The notes below the pieces were generated by a model. The model was not told the origin of the DNA. It saw only the letters and a program-made list of their open reading frames with translations, and searched no databases. The position numbers and the translations under genes are program-made. From Seongchinamella unica (lineage in GTDB: Bacteria; Pseudomonadota; Gammaproteobacteria; Pseudomonadales; Halieaceae), in contig NZ_SMSE01000003.1 in assembly GCF_004354085.1 (NCBI RefSeq), forward strand, positions 673,356 to 737,355: a stretch of 64,000 nucleotides of DNA. Reading direction: 5' to 3'. Numbering within the stretch: position 1 is the stretch's first letter; every line of letters starts with the position of its first letter. Positions 18,270 through 26,044 of the stretch are shown piece after piece.

Positions 18270-18908
18270 TCAGGGTTGTAGTTGTGAGATTTGCCAGTCC
18301 CCGGACGCTGTCCGGGTGTAGAGAAAGCGGTCGTGAATTCGGTGCTCCCCTCCCTGCCAGAATTCGATTCTGTCCGGGATCACGCGATACCCCCCCCAGA
18401 AATCGGGCACGGGAATGTCCCCCTTGCCGAACTTTTCCTTGAGAACCATGACCTGCTTTTCCAGCATGGCCCTGGCGGATACCGGCCTGCTCTGGCGCGA
18501 GGCCCAGGCGGCTATCTGGCTCTCCCGGGGCCGGGTTACAAAATAGCTGGCGGATTCCGCCACGCTCATTTTTTCCACCCGGCCACCGGCAATGACCTGC
18601 CGGTCCAGCTCATTCCAGGGAAACAGCAGCGATACCGAGGGATTGCCGGCCATCGCCTGCGCCTTGTTACTGCCGTAATTGGTATAAAACACAAAGCCCC
18701 CCCTGGACAGCCCCTTCAGCAGGACGATGCGCTGCCAGGGAAGGCCCGCCTCATCGACCGTTGCCAGCACCATGGCCGTGGGATCCTCCAGGCCCGCCCG
18801 CACCGCCTGCTCCAGCCAGTGCTCGAACTGTTTCAGTGGATCGGCGTCGAGCATGTCGCGATCCAGCCCGCCGGCGGTATATTCGCGCCTGAAATCCTCG
18901 TATTGCAC
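18270..18908 (-). CDS. pdxH: Pyridoxine/pyridoxamine 5'-phosphate oxidase
   Basis: This FMN enzyme makes pyridoxal 5'-phosphate. The 212-aa product shows the FMN- and substrate-binding stretches [25 protein letters not shown]-type SNKAQAM, and the C-terminal signature [16 protein letters not shown] followed by RIHDRF. The start codon is GTG (18906-18908), with no strong ribosome-binding site. The 254 bp upstream, to the divergent GNAT gene, hold nothing that I can name. Confidence 0.94.
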   Translation of the reverse strand: MQYEDFRREYTAGGLDRDMLDADPLKQFEHWLEQAVRAGLEDPTAMVLATVDEAGLPWQRIVLLKGLSRGGFVFYTNYGSNKAQAMAGNPSVSLLFPWNELDRQVIAGGRVEKMSVAESASYFVTRPRESQIAAWASRQSRPVSARAMLEKQVMVLKEKFGKGDIPVPDFWGGYRVIPDRIEFWQGGEHRIHDRFLYTRTASGDWQISQLQP

Positions 18909-19162
18909 TAGCGCCCGCCCCCACTGGCCGGGTCAAGCCCGCCGCTAACGGCTGCGTGCCCTGTGCTGAGGCCCCGTTGATCTGCAATTACCAAACTTCT
19001 GTCCTCGCGTTGCTGCACCGAACCACCCGACTGGCGCTTTTCTGTCTCAGCAGGGCCGACCTGGAGAGTGTGAACCGGCCCCTGACCCTGCTACTCTTTG
19101 CCGCCAGATGACCGGTTGCTAATAGTAGCGGCCCCGTCCGGCACAGGCAAAGAAGGCGATAC

Positions 19163-19759
19163 ATGCAGGCACCCGAAATCATTGCAGCGACAGACCGGCA
19201 GGAACAAACCCTGGTAGACGTGCTCGCCGAGGCGTTCAGCGAAGACCCGGTGATGAACTGGGTGATCCCGGAACCCGCGCTGTACGCTGATTTTTTTACC
19301 CTGCTGGTTCGCGACCTGTTCCTGCCCAGGGGAATCGCGCATCTTGACAGTGGCAGGCAGGCGGCGGCACTGTGGCTGCCCCCGGGAATCAAGTTCGACA
19401 TCGCGCCCAGCTTCTCGCTGCTGGGCCTGGTGTTGAGGCTGCTGCTGCGCAAGGGACCGCGCCCGCTGCTGCGTATCCCCCAGCAGGAGCGACTGTTCGG
19501 GCGCCATATTCCGGTCGATCCCCACTACCACCTGGTGTTCATCGGCTGTCGCAAGTCGGCCCAGGGCCAGGGGCTGGGTTCAGCCATGCTCAAGCAGGGC
19601 ACCCGCATCTGCGACCAACAGCAAATGCCCGCCTATCTCGAGAGCTCCAACGAACTCAACGTGCCCCTGTATCAACGCCACGGGTTCGAGGTCATCGCCG
19701 AAGAATCGCTACCCGGCGGCGGCCCCAGGGTCTGGTTTATGTGGCGGGAGGCCCGCTAG
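19163..19759 (+). CDS. GNAT-family N-acetyltransferase
   Basis: A 198-aa protein with the acetyl-CoA-binding motif A (FIGCRKSAQGQGLGSAMLKQ, the R/QxxGxG/A loop) and motif B-like LYQRHGFEVIAEE. Substrate is unknown. Its last four bases overlap the convergent DUF4136 gene. Confidence 0.85.
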   Translation: MQAPEIIAATDRQEQTLVDVLAEAFSEDPVMNWVIPEPALYADFFTLLVRDLFLPRGIAHLDSGRQAAALWLPPGIKFDIAPSFSLLGLVLRLLLRKGPRPLLRIPQQERLFGRHIPVDPHYHLVFIGCRKSAQGQGLGSAMLKQGTRICDQQQMPAYLESSNELNVPLYQRHGFEVIAEESLPGGGPRVWFMWREAR

Positions 19760-20310
19760 CGGGGAGGAAACTCCGCCAGCGCCGCGGCTGCAGCTTGCCT
19801 GCGAAGTTCCTCGCCGCCTTGCTCAGCAGGCTTGGAGCTGAGCCGCGATTCAATAATCGAACGCCAGACGGAGCGGTTTCGCAGTGGGTCTATCATGTCG
19901 ACAATGAAGGTTCCCTGGGTGTACTGGCGTATGCTGACATCTGACACCGACGGGCCACAGCCCCAGCAATTGTAGTAACTCATGCTGTTGTAAGTGCGCA
20001 CGTCGGTGCGTTCCTCGGTCACCAGGTGCCAGACCAGGTACATGTCGGCGTCGGTGTTGTCTTTCACTATGTCAAAGCCCTGGAGCCGGAGTTGCTCCGC
20101 CAGTGCCGCGTCGATGCGTGCCTCCTGCATGTCGCTGATGCTGATCGCCGACAGGGCCTCGCGCTCCAGCGGTTGAATGGCGATTGTGCGGACCTTGCTG
20201 AAATCGAAGCTGGAATCGTAATCCGTGGTCGCCTCCAGCGGCGTGGTACAGGCGGTTGTGAACGCCACCAGGGTGGCGGCAATTAGGATCTGCAAGGCAC
20301 GTGACAGCAT
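19756..20310 (-). CDS. DUF4136 lipoprotein
   Basis: The start at 20310 has GAGGAG eight bases before it and yields a 184-aa precursor with a lipobox (AFTTAC, Cys 21). The mature part follows the DUF4136 pattern: YDSSFDFSKVRTIAIQPLE, then ADMYLVWHLVTEERTDV, then GTFIVDMIDPLRNRSVWRS. These are outer-membrane-associated lipoproteins of unknown function. It lies 52 bp downstream of the 98-aa gene on the same strand. Confidence 0.85.
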   Translation of the reverse strand: MLSRALQILIAATLVAFTTACTTPLEATTDYDSSFDFSKVRTIAIQPLEREALSAISISDMQEARIDAALAEQLRLQGFDIVKDNTDADMYLVWHLVTEERTDVRTYNSMSYYNCWGCGPSVSDVSIRQYTQGTFIVDMIDPLRNRSVWRSIIESRLSSKPAEQGGEELRRQAAAAALAEFPPR

Positions 20311-20362
20311 GGGGCGGGGCTCCTCGGGTTTGACCTCATTATGAAATTGATCGCCGACACAT

Positions 20363-20662
20363 TCAATCGGCGGTGCTGGGATACACCGGCGCCCGACGGG
20401 CCATGGCAGGTATTTCCGGGAACGGGGTAAAGCCGCGCCAGTCTTCCCCGAAATCGTCCGCCAGAGGGCGGCCAAAGGCGGCGTAATAACATTTGTCCAT
20501 GATTTCATCGAGCTCTTCGGCGGTGGCCAGGCCCAGCAAAACCGCCGCTTCGGCCATGCCCTCGGCGCGCAGCCGGCGCCCCGGTGGCAAGTCCTCACCC
20601 CGGGCCAGCGCGGCAAACATACGCTGCCATCGCTGCTGTAACTCTTCCTGTAGTGGTTCCAT
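20363..20662 (-). CDS. Hypothetical protein, 99 aa
   Basis: The ATG at 20660-20662 has a strong ribosome-binding site (GGGAGG) eight bases upstream. The longer open frame would begin across the divergent operon's promoter and is rejected. The product is soluble, helical and acidic (MEPLQEELQQRWQRMFAALA, ATAEELDEIMDKCYY), ending in a Pro-rich tail. No family is recognised. It probably forms a unit with the DUF4136 gene. Confidence 0.6.
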   Translation of the reverse strand: MEPLQEELQQRWQRMFAALARGEDLPPGRRLRAEGMAEAAVLLGLATAEELDEIMDKCYYAAFGRPLADDFGEDWRGFTPFPEIPAMARRAPVYPSTAD

Positions 20663-20734
20663 GTCACTGCCTCCCTGATCCGGCCACTGGGCGAAACCCC
20701 GGGCGAGTAGCCAATCGCCAGCGGGATGCGCGCT

Positions 20735-20764
20735 TTTACCAACCGGCGTGAGAGTGTATATACT
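20735..20764 (+). promoter_or_regulatory. Predicted promoter of the 13-gene envelope operon
   Basis: TTTACC (4 of 6 matches) at 20735-20740 and TATACT (5 of 6) at 20759-20764 are separated by 18 bp, ahead of a leader of about 60 bp before the first ATG at 20833. This is the only good candidate promoter before the long operon. Confidence 0.45.
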
Positions 20765-20832
20765 TTCTAGTCGGCCTGAACCCTTATTAATAACTGACAG
20801 GTGGCGACAGCGCCACCGGGACGAGCTTTCCA

Positions 20833-22086
20833 ATGAGCAGAGCGTCTCTCATTCTCTACCTCGGCTGCGCCCTGCTGTTTGGCTCGGCGGCCAACAACCC
20901 GGCCGGGGCCGCCCCTACCGGAGAGACAGGGGCCCAGGGACAGGATTCACCTTCAGCGGAGAAAGCGCTGCTGCACAAGGACGACAGCGACGCCTACCGC
21001 CGGGAGATCGCCCGGCTGGAGTCCGCCATGGGAGCCTACGCTGACCAGTTACCGGAATACCTCCTCAGCCTGGGTCTCAACCTGCAGCAGAGCGGCCAGC
21101 ACGAGGCCGCCATCGATGCTTTCAAGCGCGGCATACACCTGGCGAGAATCAATGACGGGCTGTACAGCGCACAGCAGATTCCCATGCTGCAGCGGGAAAT
21201 TTCCAGTCACATTGCGCTGGGACAGTACGCCAAGGCAGACGAGCGTCAGTTTTACCTGTACCGGGTACAGATGCGCAATATGGAGGGGGGCATGAATCGG
21301 GCCCAGGCTTTCATGCAGCAGGCCCGTTGGCAATACAACGCCTACCGGCTTGATCTGGATGGCCAGGGCTTCGCCCGCTTGATGAGCATGTGGGATTTGT
21401 ATCGCCTGGCGCTCAACGACATCATCGATCGCCAGGGTGAAACCTCACACCTGCTGGTCGAGCCGCTGGAGGGCATGTTGCTCGCCCAGTACCTGATCGC
21501 CGCCTACGATGTGGATGACGTCAACAGCCACCAGGGCGGCGACAACGTTTCGGTACAACAGCAACTGAACCGGTTTCACGCCTATCGTGCCCAGAGCTAC
21601 CAGAAGGGTCGCGCCGTCATCCAGGCGATTTATGACATCGAACTTGCCAACGGCGGCGCTGATAATCGGAACACCGCTAACTCGAAGGTGATGCTGGGAG
21701 ACTGGCTGCTCTGGCACGGCCAATGGGATTCGGCGATGAACGCCTATCAGGAGGCTACCGCGGAACTTGTGGCGCTCGGCGATGCCCAAGAGGATGTAGA
21801 GGCCATCTTTGCCGAACCGGTGGCACTGCCCAATTTCGACGGCGCCCGCCACCTGCCCGCGACAGTCCCGCCGGAGCAGGCTAACCTGCAGGTAGAGTTT
21901 GACGTCAACAAACATGGCAAAGCGCTCAACATTGAACGGGTGGACAGCAGCGACCTGTCCAGCGGACGCGCAAACCGGGTTCTGCGGACCCTGCGTAAAA
22001 CCCGCTTCCGGCCACAGCTGGTCATGGGGGAACCGCAGGACACAGAGGGGGTAACCAGAGCGTATGAAATCGAGCAGCCGGAATAA
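20833..22086 (+). CDS. Periplasmic protein with TPR-like body and TonB-like C-terminus
   Basis: First gene of the 20.8-35.2 kb operon. The 417-aa precursor has a signal peptide (MSRASLILYLGCALLFGSAA...). The body is helical, with a TPR-like unit (LGLNLQQSGQHEAAIDAFKR). The last 75 residues (LQVEFDVNKHGKALNIERVD, then RVLRTLRKTRFRPQLVMGEP) resemble the TonB C-terminal fold: a strand, G, strand, then helix and the RFxP turn. There is no N-terminal TonB membrane anchor other than the signal peptide. It overlaps the next gene by 23 bases. The role is inferred as an adaptor in the envelope complex. Confidence 0.65.
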   Translation: MSRASLILYLGCALLFGSAANNPAGAAPTGETGAQGQDSPSAEKALLHKDDSDAYRREIARLESAMGAYADQLPEYLLSLGLNLQQSGQHEAAIDAFKRGIHLARINDGLYSAQQIPMLQREISSHIALGQYAKADERQFYLYRVQMRNMEGGMNRAQAFMQQARWQYNAYRLDLDGQGFARLMSMWDLYRLALNDIIDRQGETSHLLVEPLEGMLLAQYLIAAYDVDDVNSHQGGDNVSVQQQLNRFHAYRAQSYQKGRAVIQAIYDIELANGGADNRNTANSKVMLGDWLLWHGQWDSAMNAYQEATAELVALGDAQEDVEAIFAEPVALPNFDGARHLPATVPPEQANLQVEFDVNKHGKALNIERVDSSDLSSGRANRVLRTLRKTRFRPQLVMGEPQDTEGVTRAYEIEQPE

Positions 22087-23239
22087 GGCGTTGACACGGG
22101 CAATGACGCGACTGGCCCTGCCAACCGCAGCGGCGGGCCTATGCCTGTTACTGGCAGGCTGCCCGAGCGCCAGTAACCCGACCACACCGCAGCCGCCGGC
22201 CACACCCAGCAGTTCTTCCTCGAGCAGTTCTTCCTCGAGCAGCGCTTCCTCGAGCAGCGCTTCCTCCAGCAGCTCCGCCAGTCGTCCGTCCTCAAGCAGT
22301 GCTTCCGCCAGCAGTCCTTCGGCCAGCAGTTCGGCCTCCCGGCAGGGCGAGACCGGCACGACCGGGTCTTCGTCAGCGGGCGAGTCCACGCCGGGCGAAT
22401 CCACGCCGGGCGAGTCCACGCCGGGCGACTCCACGCCGGGCGAATCCACGCCGGGGGAATTTCCCGCCGATACGGGTGGCAGTGAAGGCCAGGGAGAGCA
22501 GGTTGCGGGCCAGGACGGGAGCAACGCCGAGCCCAGCTTTGAGGAGGGTGGCGGCGATGGTGCCGAGCCCGGTTTCGAGGCCGGCGGCGCAGGCGGGCTG
22601 CCGAACATGAGCGACGAGCCCAGCTTTGAAGACATTCTCGCCGGCATGGAAGACGCCATGGGCGACCCGCCCGCCGGCAGCAACTCCGGCGGTGATGCAC
22701 CCGGCGGGGCACAAGGCGCCGGCCAGGACGGCACTGCCGCTGAGCGGGGCGCGGAGGGGAACTTCCCAGGCCAGGGATCCGGCGGGGGTGCCAGTAGCAA
22801 CGCTGGTGGTGGCCCGCTGACCCCTGCCGAGCAGGTCGCCATCCTCGATGCCCGGCTGGAGCAGGGTACCGGTGAATTCGACGCCATGATCCTTGAGGAA
22901 CAGGCGGTGCAACGGCAGGCTGCCCGCAACAGCACAGCCCAGCAATCGCCGGTGAGTGAGGCCAGCGGTTCCGGCGGCAGCAGCGATTCCGGCGAGTACG
23001 GCGGCGGTGTCGCCAGCAACAGCGGCGGCTACGGCGGCGGCATCGGGGGGGCGAGCGCCGGCGGCGGTGACCTGCCGCAAAATACGGCCAAATACCCTCC
23101 CCCGGGCGATATTCCCTCCGGCGATGACGATGACGTGGTCGCCCGCCAGCTGCGGGAAGCGGCCATGCGCGAGCCCGACCCGGCGGTGCGGGAGAAACTC
23201 TGGGATGAATACCGCAAATACAAGGGTATAGAGAAGTAA
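22064..23239 (+). CDS. Low-complexity lipoprotein, Ser-rich with TPGES repeats
   Basis: The 391-aa precursor has a lipobox (LLAGC, Cys 33) with Pro at +2, so outer-membrane sorting is likely. Behind it are a poly-Ser tract of about 45 residues, five 5-residue TPGES-type repeats, and long Gly/Ser/Asp/Glu-rich stretches with two NAEPSFEEG / DEPSFEDILAGMEDAM-like motifs. A folded C-terminal segment of about 40 residues (DVVARQLREAAMREPDPAVR) closes the protein. It looks like a long flexible tether with a short helical head. No family is recognised. It overlaps the genes on both sides. Confidence 0.65.
   Translation: MKSSSRNKALTRAMTRLALPTAAAGLCLLLAGCPSASNPTTPQPPATPSSSSSSSSSSSSASSSSASSSSSASRPSSSSASASSPSASSSASRQGETGTTGSSSAGESTPGESTPGESTPGDSTPGESTPGEFPADTGGSEGQGEQVAGQDGSNAEPSFEEGGGDGAEPGFEAGGAGGLPNMSDEPSFEDILAGMEDAMGDPPAGSNSGGDAPGGAQGAGQDGTAAERGAEGNFPGQGSGGGASSNAGGGPLTPAEQVAILDARLEQGTGEFDAMILEEQAVQRQAARNSTAQQSPVSEASGSGGSSDSGEYGGGVASNSGGYGGGIGGASAGGGDLPQNTAKYPPPGDIPSGDDDDVVARQLREAAMREPDPAVREKLWDEYRKYKGIEK
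22208..22335 (+). repeat. 15-bp repeats coding for poly-serine
   Basis: Units of AGC AGT TCT TCC TCG and variants run from 22208, two perfect and then increasingly degenerate copies. All are in frame, so copy-number changes would lengthen or shorten the serine tether of the lipoprotein without a frameshift. Confidence 0.7.
22381..22455 (+). repeat. Five 15-bp tandem repeats (CGAxTCCACGCCGGG)
   Basis: Five head-to-tail units differ only at one or two bases. They encode the Glu/Asp-Ser-Thr-Pro-Gly repeats of the lipoprotein. The unit length is a multiple of three, so slippage would stay in frame. Confidence 0.85.
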
Positions 23240-24483
23240 TGATGGTGCGTGCATGCCTGGCCAAGGTACTGGGTGTTGTCACCCTGGCGGCCCTGTTGGG
23301 CGGCTGTGTCAACCAGACCGTCAAGAGCACCTCCGTGCCCACGATCGACAGGGCATCGTCGGTGATACCGGAAAGCCAGCTGCTGGACGTGGCCATTGTT
23401 ATTTTCGATCCCGGCCTGGATGACTACGACGGCGATGAGCAGATCTACCCCGAGGTTCGCAAAGCCGAATCCCGCTATATGCCCAACCTGCTGTCCCAGG
23501 CCATGCAGGAGAGCGGTGCCTGGGGTGCGGTCAGGGTGGTACCCGACCCGCAGCGGATCTCTGACCTGATCGTCACCGGCAGGATCGTGCACTCCGATGG
23601 CGAAACCCTGGAGCTCGATATACAGGCCGAGGATTCACGGGGTTACCAGTGGCTGGACAAAACGTACCAGGGCCAGGCCAGCGCCTATGCCTACCAGACC
23701 ACGACCCGCACTAGCTACGATCCCTTCCAGGCGGTTTACAACAACATCGCCAACGACCTGTTCAAGGCCATGGGTGCACTGCGACCGAAAGATCGTGAGA
23801 ACGTCAGGCTGACGACAGATCTGTTGTTCGCCCAGAGTTTCTCCCCTGACGCCTTTGCCGGCTACCTGGCGAAAAATCGTAACGGCGTCTACCTGGTGAT
23901 GCGCCTGCCGGCAGACAACGACCCGATGCTGGAGCGCATTGGCACTATTCGCGAGAGGGATAACATGTACGTCGACACCATGCAGGAGTATTACAACGCC
24001 TTTGGTGTGGAGATGATCGGTCCCTACCAGGAGTGGCGCAAGCTCAGCTACGAGGAAGCCATCGCCCTGCAGGAACTGCAGGCCGATGCCAGGCGGCGCC
24101 TCATCGCTGGCGCGGTGGCTGTCGCCGCCGGTATCGCCGGCATGTCCAGCAACGACAGCTACAGCCGCTCGGCGGGCAATGTGGCGGTGATTGGCGGTGG
24201 CTACCTGCTGAAAAGCGGCCTGGAAAAGCGCAACGAGGCGCAAATACACGTGCAGGCCCTGGAAGAGCTGGGGATGTCGCTGGAAGCGGAGATCACCCCC
24301 CAGGTCATCGACCTGGAGGACCGTTCAATCACCCTGAGCGGCAATGTTGAGGAGCAGTATGCGCAATGGCGCGAGTTGCTGGCCGACATCTACGCGACCG
24401 AAATCGGCGCCCTGGAGGATCCGGGGGCAAACCGCGCCGGGGATTCTGCCGCCACCCCTGATACACTGCGGGACCAACAGTAA
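23239..24483 (+). CDS. Operon lipoprotein with a membrane-like hydrophobic segment
   Basis: The 414-aa precursor has a lipobox (LLGGC, Cys 23; Val at +2). The front part resembles envelope proteins that assemble multimers (VAIVIFDPGLDDYDGDEQIY, LIVTGRIVHSDGETLELDIQ). Near residues 288-325 comes an alanine/glycine-rich hydrophobic stretch (LIAGAVAVAAGIAGM, NVAVIGGGYLLKSG), then a beta-rich domain (EITPQVIDLEDRSITLSGNV). No family is recognised. Its ATG overlaps the preceding stop by one base. Confidence 0.65.
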   Translation: MMVRACLAKVLGVVTLAALLGGCVNQTVKSTSVPTIDRASSVIPESQLLDVAIVIFDPGLDDYDGDEQIYPEVRKAESRYMPNLLSQAMQESGAWGAVRVVPDPQRISDLIVTGRIVHSDGETLELDIQAEDSRGYQWLDKTYQGQASAYAYQTTTRTSYDPFQAVYNNIANDLFKAMGALRPKDRENVRLTTDLLFAQSFSPDAFAGYLAKNRNGVYLVMRLPADNDPMLERIGTIRERDNMYVDTMQEYYNAFGVEMIGPYQEWRKLSYEEAIALQELQADARRRLIAGAVAVAAGIAGMSSNDSYSRSAGNVAVIGGGYLLKSGLEKRNEAQIHVQALEELGMSLEAEITPQVIDLEDRSITLSGNVEEQYAQWRELLADIYATEIGALEDPGANRAGDSAATPDTLRDQQ

Positions 24484-24514
24484 CGTACCCTGTCAGATAA
24501 GGTCCGCGCAGTAG

Positions 24515-26044
24515 ATGTCTTCCCCCAATCAGCAACTGGAGCCCACACCGTTTGAGCCCGCCACCCCGGCGGAACCGGATCCGGTCGCGGTAAAGTCGTC
24601 ACCTGACTGGGTGCTGCCGGCGCTGGCTTTGCTGGCAGTGCTCGCCCTGCTGGTGGTGTTCTGGCTGCCGGAGCAGGTCGCGGAAACCGACGCCATCGCC
24701 GGACCCGGGACCGCCGCGACTCCCGCAACCAGCGGGACCCGCAACCCGGCTTCCACCAGTACCGCCGGTAAATCGGCCGGACCGGAGGTATCACCCTGGT
24801 CCGATGCCCAGGCGACGAAACTTCGCAAGGAAGCCCAGGGGGTACTGCAGGAGCTGCTGGACCTGCAGTTCGAGCTGGAGGAGCGCGGTGCCCCGGTGTG
24901 GGCCGACGATGCCTACCCGGCAGCCATCGCCGTTGCCCAGAACGGGGATGAGCTGTATCGACAGCGCCAGTATGTGGAGGCCAAAGCACGCTATGAAGAG
25001 GCCCTGGCCCAATTACAGGCCATCAACGACAGCATCCCGGCAGTGGTAGATGCCCAGTTGGAGTTGGCCCGCAACGGCCTTCAGGAAAGCGCCGTGGAAC
25101 AGGTGCAGCGGGCGCTGGAGCTGGCAGCAATGATCGAGCCGGAAAATGCTGCGCTTGCAGGGCTGCAGCAGCGCGCTGCAGTCATGCAGCCGTTACTGGA
25201 ACAGCTGAACCAGGCCAGCGAAAGCGAAGCGGCAGGAGATCTGTCCTCGGCGGTGGAGCAGCTTGAACAGGCAGTTGCCCTGGACGGGGAGCACCAGCGG
25301 GCCGCGGCCGAGCTGGCCCGGGTCAACGCGGCCTACCTGGAGCTGCGGTTCAACGATGCCATGAGTGACGGCTACAGCGCATTGGACGAGGGCCGGTACA
25401 GCCAGGCCCGCGACGCCTTCGGGAAGGCGGAAAAATTGCGACCGGGGTCAACCGAGGCCAGTAGCGCGCTGCAGGAAGTTGCGGTGGCACAACAGGCCAG
25501 TCGCCTTAGCGCGCTGAAGCGCGAGGGAGCCAGCCTGGAAAAATCGGAACAGTGGCAACAGGCCGTGGAGGCTTACCGGAGCGCCCTGGAGATGGACAGC
25601 AGCCTGCTGTTCGCGGTGGAAGGCCTCAAGCGCAGCCAGTTCAGGGCACGGCTTGACAAGCAATTCCGTGCCGCCATGCTGCAGCCGGAGCGGCTCTCTG
25701 ACGTGGCGGTGGCGGAAGCGACCGCTAAACTGCTGCAGCAGGCAAAAGCCATCACGCCCCGGGGACCGGTCCTCGATGAACAGATAAACAGCCTGGAAGT
25801 CCTGCTGCAACAGGCCAATACCCTGGTGCCGGTGACGCTGCACTCGGATGGCGAAACCGAGGTCATCGTCTACAAGGTCGCCAGGCTGGGCAAGTTCCAG
25901 CAAGAGCAACTGACCTTGCGCCCCGGGACCTACCGGGTACGTGGCAGCCGGGTGGGCTATCGTGATGTGTTGCACGAATTCACCGTCAGTCACAGTGGCA
26001 ACCTGCCCCCCATTGAGGTTCGCTGCACGGAGCAGATTCTTTGA
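24515..26044 (+). CDS. Membrane-anchored TPR-like protein
   Basis: A 509-aa protein with a Pro-rich N-terminal cytoplasmic tail, one transmembrane helix (about residues 31-51, WVLPALALLAVLALLVVFWL), then a long helical periplasmic domain with TPR-like units (AIAVAQNGDELYRQRQYVEA, YSALDEGRYSQARDAFGKAE, SEQWQQAVEAYRSALEMD). The end is a PEGA-like beta segment (QLTLRPGTYRVRGSRVGYRD). It shares its domain plan with the next gene, which overlaps it by four bases (TTGA). Confidence 0.75.
   Translation: MSSPNQQLEPTPFEPATPAEPDPVAVKSSPDWVLPALALLAVLALLVVFWLPEQVAETDAIAGPGTAATPATSGTRNPASTSTAGKSAGPEVSPWSDAQATKLRKEAQGVLQELLDLQFELEERGAPVWADDAYPAAIAVAQNGDELYRQRQYVEAKARYEEALAQLQAINDSIPAVVDAQLELARNGLQESAVEQVQRALELAAMIEPENAALAGLQQRAAVMQPLLEQLNQASESEAAGDLSSAVEQLEQAVALDGEHQRAAAELARVNAAYLELRFNDAMSDGYSALDEGRYSQARDAFGKAEKLRPGSTEASSALQEVAVAQQASRLSALKREGASLEKSEQWQQAVEAYRSALEMDSSLLFAVEGLKRSQFRARLDKQFRAAMLQPERLSDVAVAEATAKLLQQAKAITPRGPVLDEQINSLEVLLQQANTLVPVTLHSDGETEVIVYKVARLGKFQQEQLTLRPGTYRVRGSRVGYRDVLHEFTVSHSGNLPPIEVRCTEQIL

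Noticed and set aside
21445..23019. Long minus-strand frames of 524 and 549 codons opposite the low-complexity lipoprotein
   Set aside because: They are antisense readings of the Ser/Gly/TPGES repeats; the plus-strand frames have signal peptides and operon overlaps.
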